From: CAWJMN01 sp963844055 | GTDB lineage: Bacteria; Planctomycetota; Planctomycetia; Pirellulales; Pirellulaceae | Reading direction: 5' to 3' | NCBI GenBank assembly: GCA_963844055.1 | Contig: CAWJMN010000002.1 | Coordinates: forward strand, 2,232,001-2,296,000 | DNA length: 64,000 nucleotides | Part shown: positions 9,043-18,267 of the stretch, piece after piece | How the letters are laid out: the number at the start of each line of letters is the position of its first letter | Numbering within the stretch: position 1 is the first letter of the stretch | Notes under the pieces: model-generated | The model's input: the letters and a program-made list of their open reading frames with translations, nothing else | Told to the model about the DNA's origin: nothing | Databases searched by the model: none | Position numbers and translations under genes: made by a program

Positions 9043-10911
9043 ATGTCGTCTTCGCCAAAGCAGGCTCGTGTTGGAATTTTCGGAGGCGCAATCGCCCGCA
9101 AGCTTTTGCAAACGGCAGTGACCAGTGCTTTTGCCACCACCTTGCTGGCTGGAAGTGTCGTGGTGGGTTCGATGTGCGCTGCAAGCCATGCCGCCTTCGC
9201 CCAGGAGGAAGGTGCCGAAGCAAGCCCGGCCGCCCCCTTGATGAAGCTACTGAAAAGTGGACGCCTGCCCCCCGAGCGCCAAGCCACCGTAGTCGAAATG
9301 ATTTGCAAACGGGGAAATGGTGGCGACCTCGCCTACATCGCAGAGCAACTTGCCAAGCCAGATGGCTTTCCGGCCGAGCAACGCGCAAAGGTTGCCCAGT
9401 GGTTGGCCGAAGCGACGCAGACCCGCAAAGTGGTTCCAACGGGCAACGTGACTGCGATTGGCCAATTGATGGCCAGTGATGATCCGGCATTGCAACAAGC
9501 GGGGATCAAGCTGGCGGCACTGTGGAAGGTGAAGGGAGTGGCTTCGCAGCTCGATTCGCTGTTAGCAAAGCCAAAGCTGGGGGCCGCATTGCAGCGAGCC
9601 GCCATTGAAGGGCTTGTCGCTTTGGATGACGATGCGGCGCGGGCTACCCTGGAAAAGTTGGCCGGCAGCAGCAGTCCCTTGAAGCTGCGGATTTTGGCGG
9701 TCGCTGGTTGGGCGAAGCGTGATTCGGCGAAGGCGGCACCTGTTGCGGCAGATGTACTCGTCGCCTGCACCGGAAGCGACAACTTGGAACCCCTCCTGGA
9801 TGCGTTCCTTGGCAGGAAGAGTGGCGCGGATGAACTGGCAACGGCGCTGGGGGGCAAGCAGCTTTCTGCCGATGTTGCCAAGTTGGCCTTGCGATACATG
9901 TACTCGATTGGGCGAAGTGATGCGGGCCTTTCGAATGTTTTGAGCCAAGCAGCAGGAATTGCTGCCGATCCACCGCTTCCGACGCAAGAAGAAGTGGCCA
10001 AGATTGCGGCCGAAGTGCAAGAGAAGGGAGATGCGGTTCGAGGCGAGAAAGTCTTTCGTTCGAAGAGCGTCAGCTGCTTCAAATGCCACGCCCTAAGCCA
10101 AGCAGGAGGCAACGTTGGCCCTGAACTGAGCGCGCTGGGCTCGATTTCGCCTGTGGATTATGTGGTGAACTCGATTTTGAATCCGAATCTGGCAATCAAA
10201 GAGCAGTTTGTTACCAAGACGATTGTGACCAGCGAAGGCAATGTGGTGACGGGCGTTGTCGTTGATCGTGATACAAGCCGACTGCGTATGAAGGATGCCA
10301 GCGGTAACATCCTGATCATCCCGGCCGAAGACATTGATACCGAGGTGGAAGGCAAGTCGCTGATGCCACAAGGGCTAACGAAGTTTTTGACCCACCAAGA
10401 AACGCTCGACTTGATGAAGTTTGTGTCGCTACTGGGAAAGCCGGGCCCTTACGCCATTCGCAAGGCCGAGACGATGCAGCGGTGGCGTGTCCTGCGCGAA
10501 CCAGCGGCCGAAGTGCTAAGCGAAGTCCCCAATGTAGAAATCGTACGGGCCAAGATTCTGGAGCTTCCTGCCGATGGTTGGGATCCCGCCTATGCCCAGG
10601 TTGCCGGGGAGTTTCCTCTGGCAGAAGTTCGCCCCGCGGAGGGTCCATCCGTGGTGATCTTGCAAGGCGAAGTCGATGTGACCGAAGAAGGGGCTTTGAA
10701 GGTCGACATCAAGACCAAGGAGAAGTTCCAAGTCTGGTTTGATGCCGAGCCGTTTGGAGACTCCGCCCAGTTTGAAGTGGTGGCCACCAAGGGACTGCAC
10801 AAAGTGACGATCCGCGTGGAGCTAAGCGATCAGGCCGATCCTACACTGCGGCTAGAGCTGGTACGGCTGATTGGCTCTTCGGCGCAGTTTGTGGCAGTCG
10901 CTGGGAAGTAG
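9043..10911 (+). CDS. Exported c-type heme protein, PVC (Pirellula/Verrucomicrobium) type, with HEAT-like repeats
   Basis: A 622-residue secreted protein. The signal peptide ends near AFAQEEG. Residues ~60-320 are helical HEAT-like repeats. A single heme-attachment motif, C-F-K-C-H, lies at residues 345-349, preceded by G-E-K-V-F and followed by N-V-G-P-E-L-S. The domain then continues with I-L-N-P-N-L-A-I-K-E and the G-x-V-x-T-G-V-V-V block typical of the PVC heme-binding domain. It presumably receives electrons from the propeller protein just upstream, 154 bp away; the two activities are fused in many relatives. ATG 9043 is preferred over ATG 9010 because it directly starts the signal peptide. 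Confidence 0.87.
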   Translation: MSSSPKQARVGIFGGAIARKLLQTAVTSAFATTLLAGSVVVGSMCAASHAAFAQEEGAEASPAAPLMKLLKSGRLPPERQATVVEMICKRGNGGDLAYIAEQLAKPDGFPAEQRAKVAQWLAEATQTRKVVPTGNVTAIGQLMASDDPALQQAGIKLAALWKVKGVASQLDSLLAKPKLGAALQRAAIEGLVALDDDAARATLEKLAGSSSPLKLRILAVAGWAKRDSAKAAPVAADVLVACTGSDNLEPLLDAFLGRKSGADELATALGGKQLSADVAKLALRYMYSIGRSDAGLSNVLSQAAGIAADPPLPTQEEVAKIAAEVQEKGDAVRGEKVFRSKSVSCFKCHALSQAGGNVGPELSALGSISPVDYVVNSILNPNLAIKEQFVTKTIVTSEGNVVTGVVVDRDTSRLRMKDASGNILIIPAEDIDTEVEGKSLMPQGLTKFLTHQETLDLMKFVSLLGKPGPYAIRKAETMQRWRVLREPAAEVLSEVPNVEIVRAKILELPADGWDPAYAQVAGEFPLAEVRPAEGPSVVILQGEVDVTEEGALKVDIKTKEKFQVWFDAEPFGDSAQFEVVATKGLHKVTIRVELSDQADPTLRLELVRLIGSSAQFVAVAGK

Positions 10912-10928
10912 TCGATAGCAGGCATGTT

Positions 10929-12020
10929 CTAGAGTGGAGCGATCCAGAGGAACGGCTTGTCGGCTTCGTCAATGCGAACTTCGTATTTAAGACGAGCCGG
11001 AAAGAGGATACGGTCAAGGATCTTGCCGTAGAACATGCGAGCCTTGGGCAGATCGGCCTTCGTTTCTTTCAGGTCGATCTTTTTGCGGGCCAGGCCATTG
11101 TGGTCGATCAGCAGAGGGGCTTTTAGCTTGCCGGCGATGGCCGTTAGTGCCTCGGCCAGCGGCGTCGCCTTTAGTTCCACATTCAGATAGTTCATGATGG
11201 CCGGGAGTGCATCGCTAGGCCGATCTTTGGGGGGCCAGCCGACAGGCCATGCTTCGGGCACCTCTTTTGTCGTGCCGACGGTAATGCGAAACTTGCCTCC
11301 TTGTCCCTTCTCAGGTGCAAAGACAAGTCCTGCCGGGCGCAGGATGGCGGCGAGGGCGGTCCCGCAGGAAACGCCTTGCAGTTCGTCACGCACTTCTCCT
11401 TCGCCGCGCAAGGCCTCTTCTACTTGGGGGCTCATTCGCAGGTCTAAATCGGGCGCTAGGTTTTTGGCAATCGCCTGCACCATGCGGACAGCGTCTTCAC
11501 CCTTAGTGGTTTGCAGTAAGGGAGTGGCCAGTGCCGTATGGATTGCAACCAGGTCTTTGGGATAAAGGCCAAAGGCGCTGGGCTTCGCGGTTAGTTGTTC
11601 TTCACCCCCAGCTTTGAGCTTTTCGATCCATTTGCGAATCTTGGCGGAATCGGCCAGCGAGAATTTGCCCTGTGGCACAATCAGCTGGTTGTTGTCCGTT
11701 AGTAATCCGCGTACGGCATAGACGGTGCTTGCACCTTTGCCGCGGGCGACCACTTCGGGCCGGTCGCCAGGGCGTCCACTACGAATACGGAGGTTGCCCA
11801 CATCCATTTTGCCTAGCAGCTCCAGCCAGGCCCGTTGGCCATCGATGGGGAAGTCAGGCTCGGTGGCTAGTTCCATCTCCACGCGGGGCTGGGCCCAGGC
11901 CAAGGCGGCCAGCGAAAGCCAAACGCAGGTCGACAGGAACCCCCAGCGAACCATGGCGCTGATGCCGCTTTGTGGCGTTGCCATGGGAGAGAGGGCCTGA
12001 GGCTTGGTGAATGCTTGCAT
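10929..12020 (-). CDS. Exported protein with secretin/STN-like short domain, function unknown
   Basis: A 363-residue protein with an N-terminal hydrophobic segment (W-L-S-L-A-A-L-A-W-A-Q near residues 35-45), so probably exported. The final ~85 residues (N-V-E-L-K-A-T-P-L-A-E-A-L-T-A-I-A) resemble the STN short domain of secretins and TonB receptors. No catalytic motif is visible. It converges with the heme-protein gene, whose stop is only 18 bp away. ATG 12020 has AAGG upstream; ATG 11984 and 11954 are alternatives. Probably a planctomycete-specific family. Confidence 0.6.
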   Translation of the reverse strand: MQAFTKPQALSPMATPQSGISAMVRWGFLSTCVWLSLAALAWAQPRVEMELATEPDFPIDGQRAWLELLGKMDVGNLRIRSGRPGDRPEVVARGKGASTVYAVRGLLTDNNQLIVPQGKFSLADSAKIRKWIEKLKAGGEEQLTAKPSAFGLYPKDLVAIHTALATPLLQTTKGEDAVRMVQAIAKNLAPDLDLRMSPQVEEALRGEGEVRDELQGVSCGTALAAILRPAGLVFAPEKGQGGKFRITVGTTKEVPEAWPVGWPPKDRPSDALPAIMNYLNVELKATPLAEALTAIAGKLKAPLLIDHNGLARKKIDLKETKADLPKARMFYGKILDRILFPARLKYEVRIDEADKPFLWIAPL

Positions 12021-12369
12021 GAATTCCGACCTTGCTGAGCAACGATAGTAAAAGTGCCGCCTAGTGAGTTTTTCGGGCGACGCCTGCCAGCGGCATTATA
12101 GTCTTGAGCCTGCCATTCTGCGAAATGCCAGCTGTAGCGAATGTCGGGCTCGGTCCTGCAAATGGGGTTTTGGCGAATATTCCTTCAATCCGGGTGGCGA
12201 CATGCGCCGATGGATTCCTTAGACCCAGTTAGTACAGCGACGATTCGCGCTAGTTTTGCGCGAGGATGCAGGTGCCAACTGGCAGGGGTATGTTGGCGAT
12301 CCACGTCTTGTAGGGCCAGACCCAAATCAGGGCCGAGGCGTGGAAGAGTATAGGTTAGGGGGAACCAAA
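12021..12369. other. Divergent intergenic region, nothing recognised
   Basis: About 350 bp separate two divergently transcribed exported-protein genes, so promoters for both must lie here. I see no convincing -35/-10 pair, structured RNA or ORF. The only clear element is the GGGGGA ribosome-binding site at 12358-12363 ahead of the small secreted protein. Confidence 0.4.
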
Positions 12370-12696
12370 ATGTTTCGTCGCGCGTTGCTATTGTTGGCGG
12401 CCCTGGTCCTAGTGACCAGCGTTTCCGCTACGAGTGTGCAGGCTCAAGAACGAGCCTACAATCGAGTATGGGGCGGAGCCACTGGCCAGCAAGACTGGAA
12501 CCGGTTCTATCACTACCCCTACGTTTATTATCCACAGAACTTCTACGGCAATGAGTATTACCGTAGCAGCCAAGACATGTACCATCGCTATCCGCAAGAG
12601 ATGCGGACGCCTGTCTACAATCGTCAATGGCACAACGAATATCCGCAGTCCCGGAAGTATCACTCCGGACACCATTTCATTTTGGACGTGTTCTAA
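12370..12696 (+). CDS. Small secreted Tyr/His-rich protein
   Basis: A 108-residue protein: signal peptide ending near S-V-Q-A-Q, then a mature part very rich in Tyr, Asn, Gln, Arg and His (Y-H-Y-P-Y-V-Y-Y-P-Q-N-F-Y-G). Planctomycetes carry a family of small secreted proteins with this composition, sometimes labelled calmodulin-binding by similarity; that label is not experimental support for function. The start is well fixed by GGGGGA six bases upstream and by the signal peptide. A strong terminator follows. Confidence 0.75.
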   Translation: MFRRALLLLAALVLVTSVSATSVQAQERAYNRVWGGATGQQDWNRFYHYPYVYYPQNFYGNEYYRSSQDMYHRYPQEMRTPVYNRQWHNEYPQSRKYHSGHHFILDVF

Positions 12697-12731
12697 GCGT
12701 TCCTGATGATGGTATGGCGTAAAGCCACCGC

Positions 12732-12785
12732 AAACAAAGCAAGGCTTTGCTTCCCGATGGGTTGCAAAGCCTTGCTTGTTTTCTT
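12732..12785 (+). terminator. Rho-independent terminator after the small secreted protein
   Basis: AAGCAAGGCTTTGC (12737-12750) pairs perfectly with GCAAAGCCTTGCTT (12764-12777), followed by gttttctt. It lies between convergent genes and could also serve the minus-strand map gene. Confidence 0.85.
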
Positions 12786-12864
12786 GGCTAGGATGTGTCG
12801 CCTGCTGATTCTGCCGCTATGAATTTCGAGATTCACCGCTGGAGCATATCTGGCTGAATCTTGC

Positions 12865-13675
12865 TTAGAACTTGTGACCGCGCTGCGGACCATCTTTGGT
12901 CAGCGTGAGAATTTCATAGCCGGTCTCTGTAATCATGACCGTATGCTCAAATTGGGCGCTTAGGCCGCCATCTCGCGTGCGAACGGTCCAGCCATCACGC
13001 TTGCTGAGCATGGTTTCGTGCGTGCCGGTGTTGATCATCGGCTCAATCGTGAAGCAGATGCCAGGCTCTAGCTTTTGACGACGTGATTCAGGCGTAGGGT
13101 TGTGCGGAATGGAGGGGGGCTGATGGAAGACCCGACCCAGGCCGTGGCCAACGTATTCTTGGACGACGCCAAACTTCTCGCGCTCGGCGATGTCCAAAAT
13201 CGCATCGCCGATATCCGAAATACGCATGTTGGGTTTCAAAACGCTGATACCCGCCCACAAGCAATCAAATGAGCACTGCGTGACACGGCGTGCCAGATCG
13301 GAAACTTCACCGATCAAGAAACGTTTCAGACTGATCGCCGTACCAGCCATCCACAATGGAGGTGATGTCGACGTTGCAGATGTCCCCATCCTTGAGGGCG
13401 ACGGGAGCAGGAATGCCGTGGCAGATCACATCGTTGATGCTGGTGCAGCAGCTCTTTGGATAGGGGCAAATGTGTCCGGGGTAGCCCAGCGTCGCCGGCT
13501 TGTGGCCGTGGTCCAAGGTGTACGTATGCACGAACTTGTCAATCGCTTCGGTCGTGATGCCCGGCTTAACGATCTTTCGAATCTCGTCCATCAACTGCGC
13601 ATTGAATCGACCCGCAGCGCGCATCGACTGCCGCTCGGCTTCTGTCAACTTCAATCGCTTGCGACTATACAGCAT
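12865..13675 (-). CDS. map: Methionine aminopeptidase type I, interrupted by a one-base frameshift
   Basis: Two overlapping minus-strand frames together give one complete ~269-residue methionine aminopeptidase, which removes the initiator Met from nascent proteins. The N-terminal frame has MLYSRKRLKL, the catalytic G-H-I-C-P-Y-P-K-S-C-C-T-S-I-N-D region and metal ligands in N-V-D-I-T. The C-terminal frame has G-H-G-L-G-R-V-F-H, T-I-E-P-M and E-H-T-V-M-I-T. The break is at 13319-13321: deleting one base of that AAA (TTT on the coding strand) restores S-E-T-F-L-I-G-E-V-S. The start at 13675 has GGAGGG about 8 nt upstream. Probably a sequence error in an essential gene. Confidence 0.9.
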
Positions 13676-13831
13676 CACCCGAACCCTCCAAAACGAACTC
13701 GCAGCCAAGGCCTGTAAAACTGCGTAATGTTACCCCTCTTTAGATTATCACTCCCGGACGGCTACTCCTAGGGCTAAAGCGGCAGCCGCCGAAGATGACG
13801 AATGTCGTAAGTCGTTACGATCCATCGCCGA

Positions 13832-14890
13832 TTAGTAGATTTTGGGGGTAGCTGTATCGGTTTTTTCGAGCAGGTAATGCGTGACGCCCCATTCTTGGCC
13901 TCGGCGGTATCCAAACAGCTCGGCACAGGCCAGGAAGAAGATTCGCCAGCGCTGCAAGATTGTGCTGGGGCGGTCGCCCGAGGGATGGTTGGCAAACAGA
14001 GGCAGCAGTTCGCTGCGATGCCGGTCGAGATTGGCGAGCCACGCTTCGCTGGTTAGTGCGTAATGCTGACCATCCACCTGCCAGCGCCGGACCACCTTCA
14101 AATCCTTGGTGAACTGATCAAACAAGTCTTGGGAGGGCATGATTCCACCGGTAAAGAAGTGTCGCCCCATCCAGTTGTCTTCTCCTTCGGTTTCGAAGGT
14201 ATAGGCGAGTTCTTGATGTGTGAAGATATGCAGAAAGACCTTCCCGGTTTCGGCCAGCCAGCCCCGCAGGCGACCAAATACGATCTCGTAGTTCCGCAGG
14301 TGTTCGAACATTTCAATGGAGAGAACGCGATCAAACTTGCGCTCGGTGGAAAACTGCCGCATGTCTTGGGTTTGCACTTCCACGTTTTTAAATCCGCGTG
14401 TGGCGCATTGACCCAAGATGTACTCACGCTGCGTACGCGAGTTAGAGACCGCCAAGATTTGTGCCTGTGGAAACTTCTCTGCCAGGTAGAGTGTTAGCGA
14501 ACCCCAGCCACAGCCTAGATCGAGCAACTGCATCCCATCTTTTACTTCGGCCCGTTCGACCGTCTTTTGCAGCATCGCCTCTTCGGCCTGCGCGAGTGTA
14601 TCACGTGGGCTTTCAAACCAGCAGCAACTGTACTTCCGCCGTGGGCCAAGCACGGTGGTAAAGAATTCGGTTGGCACTTCGTAGTGCTGCTGGTTGGCTT
14701 CCTCAGTTGCAATCGCCACAGGATCGTTTCGCAGCAAATCCGCGAACTGTGCAATGGTCCGATCAGGATCGGAGGCGATACGGCGATTGCGCATGTTGAG
14801 TCGCGCCTGACAATTGCGCCGAATGCTCGACCGAATGAGAAAGTCGGGAATATAGCCTTGTTCTGCAAGCGCGATCGGGCTGAGGATCAT
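13832..14890 (-). CDS. Cyclopropane-fatty-acyl-phospholipid synthase-like methyltransferase
   Basis: A 352-residue SAM-dependent methyltransferase of the CFA synthase superfamily. Key blocks are N-Q-Q-H-Y-E-V-P-x-E-F-F (lipid-binding region), Y-S-C-C-W-F, the SAM-binding loop L-D-L-G-C-G-W-G-S, S-N-S-R-T-Q-R-E-Y-I, and S-I-E-M-F-E-H. Such enzymes methylate or cyclopropanate phospholipid acyl chains at the membrane. ATG 14890 has GGGAGA upstream; a TTG seven codons earlier is also open. It lies directly downstream of a DUF1295 membrane protein on the same strand. The exact product (cyclopropane, methyl or other modified acyl chain) cannot be told from sequence. Confidence 0.85.
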   Translation of the reverse strand: MILSPIALAEQGYIPDFLIRSSIRRNCQARLNMRNRRIASDPDRTIAQFADLLRNDPVAIATEEANQQHYEVPTEFFTTVLGPRRKYSCCWFESPRDTLAQAEEAMLQKTVERAEVKDGMQLLDLGCGWGSLTLYLAEKFPQAQILAVSNSRTQREYILGQCATRGFKNVEVQTQDMRQFSTERKFDRVLSIEMFEHLRNYEIVFGRLRGWLAETGKVFLHIFTHQELAYTFETEGEDNWMGRHFFTGGIMPSQDLFDQFTKDLKVVRRWQVDGQHYALTSEAWLANLDRHRSELLPLFANHPSGDRPSTILQRWRIFFLACAELFGYRRGQEWGVTHYLLEKTDTATPKIY

Positions 14891-14939
14891 GCGATGGTCT
14901 CCCACATCCAACGTACGATGAATTGGTTGCTAAAGGGGG

Positions 14940-15746
14940 TTAGGAATTGCCCGGGCCGGGATCTTTACGTGGAAACCAAGGAACGAATGGACTGGTCGTT
15001 CGTTGATACTGACGATAGTCCTCGCCTCGACTGGCCACCGCTTGGGCCTCCGTCGGAGGAATTCCGGTGACATACAAAAAGAAGTACAGAAGTAACAGCG
15101 GCGTCAGCGGCGCAAGCCACCACAAGCCAGCGGGAAAGGCCAACAGGGTGTAAGACCACCACAGCAGCCATTCAAAGAAGTAGTTCGGATGGCGCGAATA
15201 ACGCCACAGCCCCGCGCGACATGTTTTGCCATGGCTGTTTGCTGATTTCTTAAACTGTGCCAATTGAAAGTCGGATAGCGCCACCCCCGCTACACCGACG
15301 ATCCAAATCAAAATCCCTGCCAGATCCGCAACTTGAAACAAGGGCCGCGGGTTATACGCGGCGATCCAAACGGGCGATGCAAATAAGATGACGGTGGCTG
15401 CCTGCAATTGAAAAAAGTAAAACAGCTTGCGATTGGCTTGGCTTCCCCACTGGGTTCGCAGCGTTGCGTAGCGTCCCTCCTCGGGATGCCCAACGACGCG
15501 CCGATAGAGGTAGCTTGAAAGGCGCAGACTCCACACTCCAACCAGCCCCGCCAATAGCCATCGCCGACTTGTATCGCCCGACGAAGTCAGCGCCAGCAGG
15601 ATTCCAACCAGGCCAATCCCCGTCCCCCATGCGACATCGACAATCCCCGCATTCTTGGTGCGCAGCTGTACCAGCCACATCAGCGTCATGATTGAAAACG
15701 CGATGCCGGAAGCAACTGCCAACTGAATCAGCGGGGAAAGTGCCAA
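14940..15746 (-). CDS. DUF1295 / steroid 5-alpha-reductase-like membrane protein
   Basis: A 268-residue polytopic membrane protein with about six hydrophobic segments. The family hallmark near the C-terminus is G-L-W-R-Y-S-R-H-P-N-Y-F-F-E-W, shared with isoprenylcysteine methyltransferase and 5-alpha-reductase-like enzymes, followed by R-G-E-D-Y-R-x-Y-Q. The CFA-like gene starts 49 bp downstream, and this pairing is common in bacteria. The suggested role is reduction or modification of an acyl double bond product (inference). The start is uncertain: the reading frame opens with TTG at 15746, no ATG occurs upstream, and the frame is open back to about 15835. Confidence 0.82.
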   Translation of the reverse strand: MALSPLIQLAVASGIAFSIMTLMWLVQLRTKNAGIVDVAWGTGIGLVGILLALTSSGDTSRRWLLAGLVGVWSLRLSSYLYRRVVGHPEEGRYATLRTQWGSQANRKLFYFFQLQAATVILFASPVWIAAYNPRPLFQVADLAGILIWIVGVAGVALSDFQLAQFKKSANSHGKTCRAGLWRYSRHPNYFFEWLLWWSYTLLAFPAGLWWLAPLTPLLLLYFFLYVTGIPPTEAQAVASRGEDYRQYQRTTSPFVPWFPRKDPGPGNS

Positions 15747-15907
15747 GGAGTGGTCCGCAAAGGAAAGGTGCCAGGCGTCCGAAGAATCGCCAGTCGCCGC
15801 TTTGGACGCTGGTTTCCTCTCTGGGGAGTTTTAGGCGTCCACCCTCAAAAGGCAAGCGCGAATTGCACGAATTGGCCTGCTGGCCAGTCGTTAATCGTGC
15901 AGGGGCC

Positions 15908-16171
15908 CTAACGCTTTTTCCGGGTTTGAGACAGCCAATACCGCAGAAAATGGGTCAGCCCGGCAAATTTGAAGCTCGGGTCGATGTAGTGCTGGATCAC
16001 GTAAAAAGCGAAATAGTAGGCTCGCGAAAATCCCCATACGGCCAAGCCCAGCAGCACGGCCACCTTGATTTCAGGATGCTCCAGCAGCAACCCGATTGAC
16101 GCCAGAACGCCGATCCCCAGAAACATCCCCCCTTTGATATAGAGCAGCGTGGGGCTTTTGATGTCGGCCAT
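15908..16171 (-). CDS. Small two-helix membrane protein
   Basis: An 87-residue protein with two hydrophobic segments (about residues 15-30 and 36-58), ending in a basic tail (S-Q-T-R-K-K-R). Start ATG 16171 begins MADIKSPTLLYIKGG. The frame is open further upstream, but that part overlaps lptE coding and has no membrane-protein character. It follows the lptE stop by 19 bp and is probably the last gene of the recO-bamD-lptE transcript. Function unknown; the family seems to be of limited distribution. Confidence 0.65.
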   Translation of the reverse strand: MADIKSPTLLYIKGGMFLGIGVLASIGLLLEHPEIKVAVLLGLAVWGFSRAYYFAFYVIQHYIDPSFKFAGLTHFLRYWLSQTRKKR

Positions 16172-16190
16172 AAAAGGAGGTCCCCCGGCG

Positions 16191-16763
16191 CTACCAGGGC
16201 GCTTCCATCTGTCCGCGGATTTGGGCGGCCAGGCGATTGATCGCTTCAAGCTGAGCGGTAGCCAAGGACTGCCCCGCCTCCGGGACAAAGTTCGCCGTCT
16301 GGCTGATGTTGACCAGCGTTGGCGAGAACGGGATCCGTGGGCCGGTCGCAATCAAGTCGCCACGGCGATCTACCCAACTCATCTGGATGAAGAAGTCGGT
16401 CTCGATATCGCGCACGTCGTCGAGTCGATTTTCCGCCAAGACCCGTTTCGTTTCCGAAACGATCCGAACGTTCAAGATGCTGTCTGCGGAATCCGCATCG
16501 ACCACCTTGTAGGGACTATTGCGTTCAATCTCCTTCACGATGGCTTCGGTGAGCTGTTCCCCCAGATGACGGCGATAGCTATCGGACTGCGCAATCGGAA
16601 CGTGAACCGTTTTAATGTCGCAGCGATACAGCGACTTTTGGCCAACCTGATAGCCGGCACATCCCGTAAATGCCGGAAGTAGCCCACACCACAGCAGTGC
16701 GCACCACAGAAGGCGGCGCGATAGGCGGCCTAGGGTGCATTGTGGTGAAGGGGCATGGTCCAT
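16191..16763 (-). CDS. lptE: LPS-assembly lipoprotein LptE-like
   Basis: A 190-residue lipoprotein. The lipobox ends at F-T-G-C (Cys ~35), followed by A-G-Y-Q-V-G-x-x-S-L-Y and I-K-T-V-H-V-P-I, the usual opening of LptE/LPS-assembly lipoproteins. The next blocks, R-R-x-L-G-E-Q-L-T-E-A-I-V-K-E-I-E and Y-K-V-V-D, also fit. LptE helps the LptD barrel insert lipopolysaccharide in the outer membrane. The gene lies 23 bp after a BamD-like lipoprotein gene. No lptD is present in the window. Assignment is by motif recognition and gene context. Confidence 0.8.
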   Translation of the reverse strand: MDHAPSPQCTLGRLSRRLLWCALLWCGLLPAFTGCAGYQVGQKSLYRCDIKTVHVPIAQSDSYRRHLGEQLTEAIVKEIERNSPYKVVDADSADSILNVRIVSETKRVLAENRLDDVRDIETDFFIQMSWVDRRGDLIATGPRIPFSPTLVNISQTANFVPEAGQSLATAQLEAINRLAAQIRGQMEAPW

Positions 16764-16786
16764 GGCAAAACTCTTCCTTCATCGGA

Positions 16787-18196
16787 CTAACGCAATTGCG
16801 TGGCGCTTTCGCCCTGGGGAGTCTCTGCCATGCGTGGCTCAGGTTGTTCGGTAACGGTTGGTGGCTGAAGTTTCTTGGCTTGCTCGTTGGCCCGTAAGAC
16901 CTTTTCGACGTTGTCGCGTCGTGGGATCATGTCGACCAACCACTTCAGCTTTTGCTCAGGAACCGGTGGCAGCCCTTGAATGGTCCCTGCCATGCCAACT
17001 GCCTTGTCGATGAACGGCGTATCGCTGTATTCCTTCTGAATTCGGTCAAGGTAATGCTTGGCAGCGCGGTATTCGCCTCGTCGGTGATGGTATTCGGCCA
17101 TCTGCCACAAGCGTTCGGACTGCTTGTAACGAATCTCAGCGGCCACACGGTCGAGGAACTCACGCTCGGCTTCCGCTTCCTTAGGGAACTGGCGCCGCAT
17201 CTGCTTGATCAGCTTTTCCCCTTCAGACAGCATCGTGCCGGTGTACTCAGGTCCCATGTAGGTATTGAGCTTGGCCTTGAGGCCTAAAAAGTGAGCTGAG
17301 AATTGGTGCTCGCTGGCCGGATAGGCCGTCCGCAGATCGGTATAAAAATCGTCAGCCTTCAGGTAGTTCTTGTTGGCAAAGTGTTCGTTCGCAGCAGCAA
17401 TGGTGGCATCGTCGGCCAAACGCCCGGTCGGATCATCCACACGAATACGGTCGAAGATCCGCAGGCCGTGCCCGCGTGTATCACGCCAAGGGCGTTCTTC
17501 GTCGAACATGTTGACTTCGAAAAAGCTCTCGGGATCTTTGCGATGCTTGTCGAGCCAGTACTTCGCAATGGCAAAGCGTCGTGCTTCCACGGCATCTAAA
17601 TAGCGATTGTTCGGATGGGCCTTGATCAGGCGCTCGTAGATCGCGTTGGCCTTCGAGTAGTGGTCGGCAAAGAAGTAACTTTCGCCTGCCATGAACAGGG
17701 CATCCTGCTCAATGGCTGAGTTGGGCAATCGGTCTGCGGCAATGATGAACTTTTTGGCGGCCATCGCAAAGAGCTCGGTTCGCCGGCTTCCTTCAGCCGT
17801 TAGGCCTTGGCGATAGAGTTCATCGGCCGCTTTGTAAGTGGTTTCCGCAATTTGGCGGTTCGGGCCACGTCCTACTAAGCGTTTGGTGGTGGCGCTAATA
17901 TTCTTGGGGGTAAAGTCCTTGGCCTCGATCGGCTTTACCGCATCTCCATCTTCCTCATAGGAGACGTTTCGAACGTTGCTTGGGGAGGATTTGCTGGCCG
18001 TTGGGTTGGTACGAGATTCTTCCGAGGTTCCTAAAGTCCGAAATCGTTCTCCAACCTTGGGAAGGGAAGTGCAACCCAGTAGGCCAATTAGCGCAGTCAC
18101 ACACAGCAGGCCAAGCCCTGTCGTTTTCCTAAGAAGGAAACGAGGTGCTAGGCTGCGATGGACGGGCGGCGATGGTTGGATTCGAAATACCAGCAT
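16787..18196 (-). CDS. BamD-like outer membrane assembly lipoprotein with TPR repeats
   Basis: A 469-residue lipoprotein; the lipobox is L-L-G-C (Cys ~42). The middle carries TPR-type repeats: Y-R-Q-G-L-x-A-E...F-A-M-A-A-K-K-F, then A-L-F-M-A-G-E-S-Y-F-F and A-N-A-I-Y-E-R-L-I-K-A-H-P-N-N-R-Y-L-D. This is the arrangement of BamD/YfiO, which holds the BAM complex that inserts outer-membrane proteins. It is much longer than proteobacterial BamD (~245 residues) and has extra repeats and a Pro/Glu-rich tail. ATG 18196 is preferred to a TTG at 18259. It sits between recO (71 bp) and lptE (23 bp). Confidence 0.8.
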   Translation of the reverse strand: MLVFRIQPSPPVHRSLAPRFLLRKTTGLGLLCVTALIGLLGCTSLPKVGERFRTLGTSEESRTNPTASKSSPSNVRNVSYEEDGDAVKPIEAKDFTPKNISATTKRLVGRGPNRQIAETTYKAADELYRQGLTAEGSRRTELFAMAAKKFIIAADRLPNSAIEQDALFMAGESYFFADHYSKANAIYERLIKAHPNNRYLDAVEARRFAIAKYWLDKHRKDPESFFEVNMFDEERPWRDTRGHGLRIFDRIRVDDPTGRLADDATIAAANEHFANKNYLKADDFYTDLRTAYPASEHQFSAHFLGLKAKLNTYMGPEYTGTMLSEGEKLIKQMRRQFPKEAEAEREFLDRVAAEIRYKQSERLWQMAEYHHRRGEYRAAKHYLDRIQKEYSDTPFIDKAVGMAGTIQGLPPVPEQKLKWLVDMIPRRDNVEKVLRANEQAKKLQPPTVTEQPEPRMAETPQGESATQLR

Positions 18197-18267
18197 CAGG
18201 CTGTTTTTCACGCGAAAGTTTGGGGAGCCAGCATCAGCCCCCTTCGCGCTTACACGCAAAACAGGGC

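Noticed and set aside
13307..13330. Programmed frameshift in map
   Set aside because: No slippery heptamer or downstream structure is obvious, and similar indels affect seven other places; sequence error is simpler.
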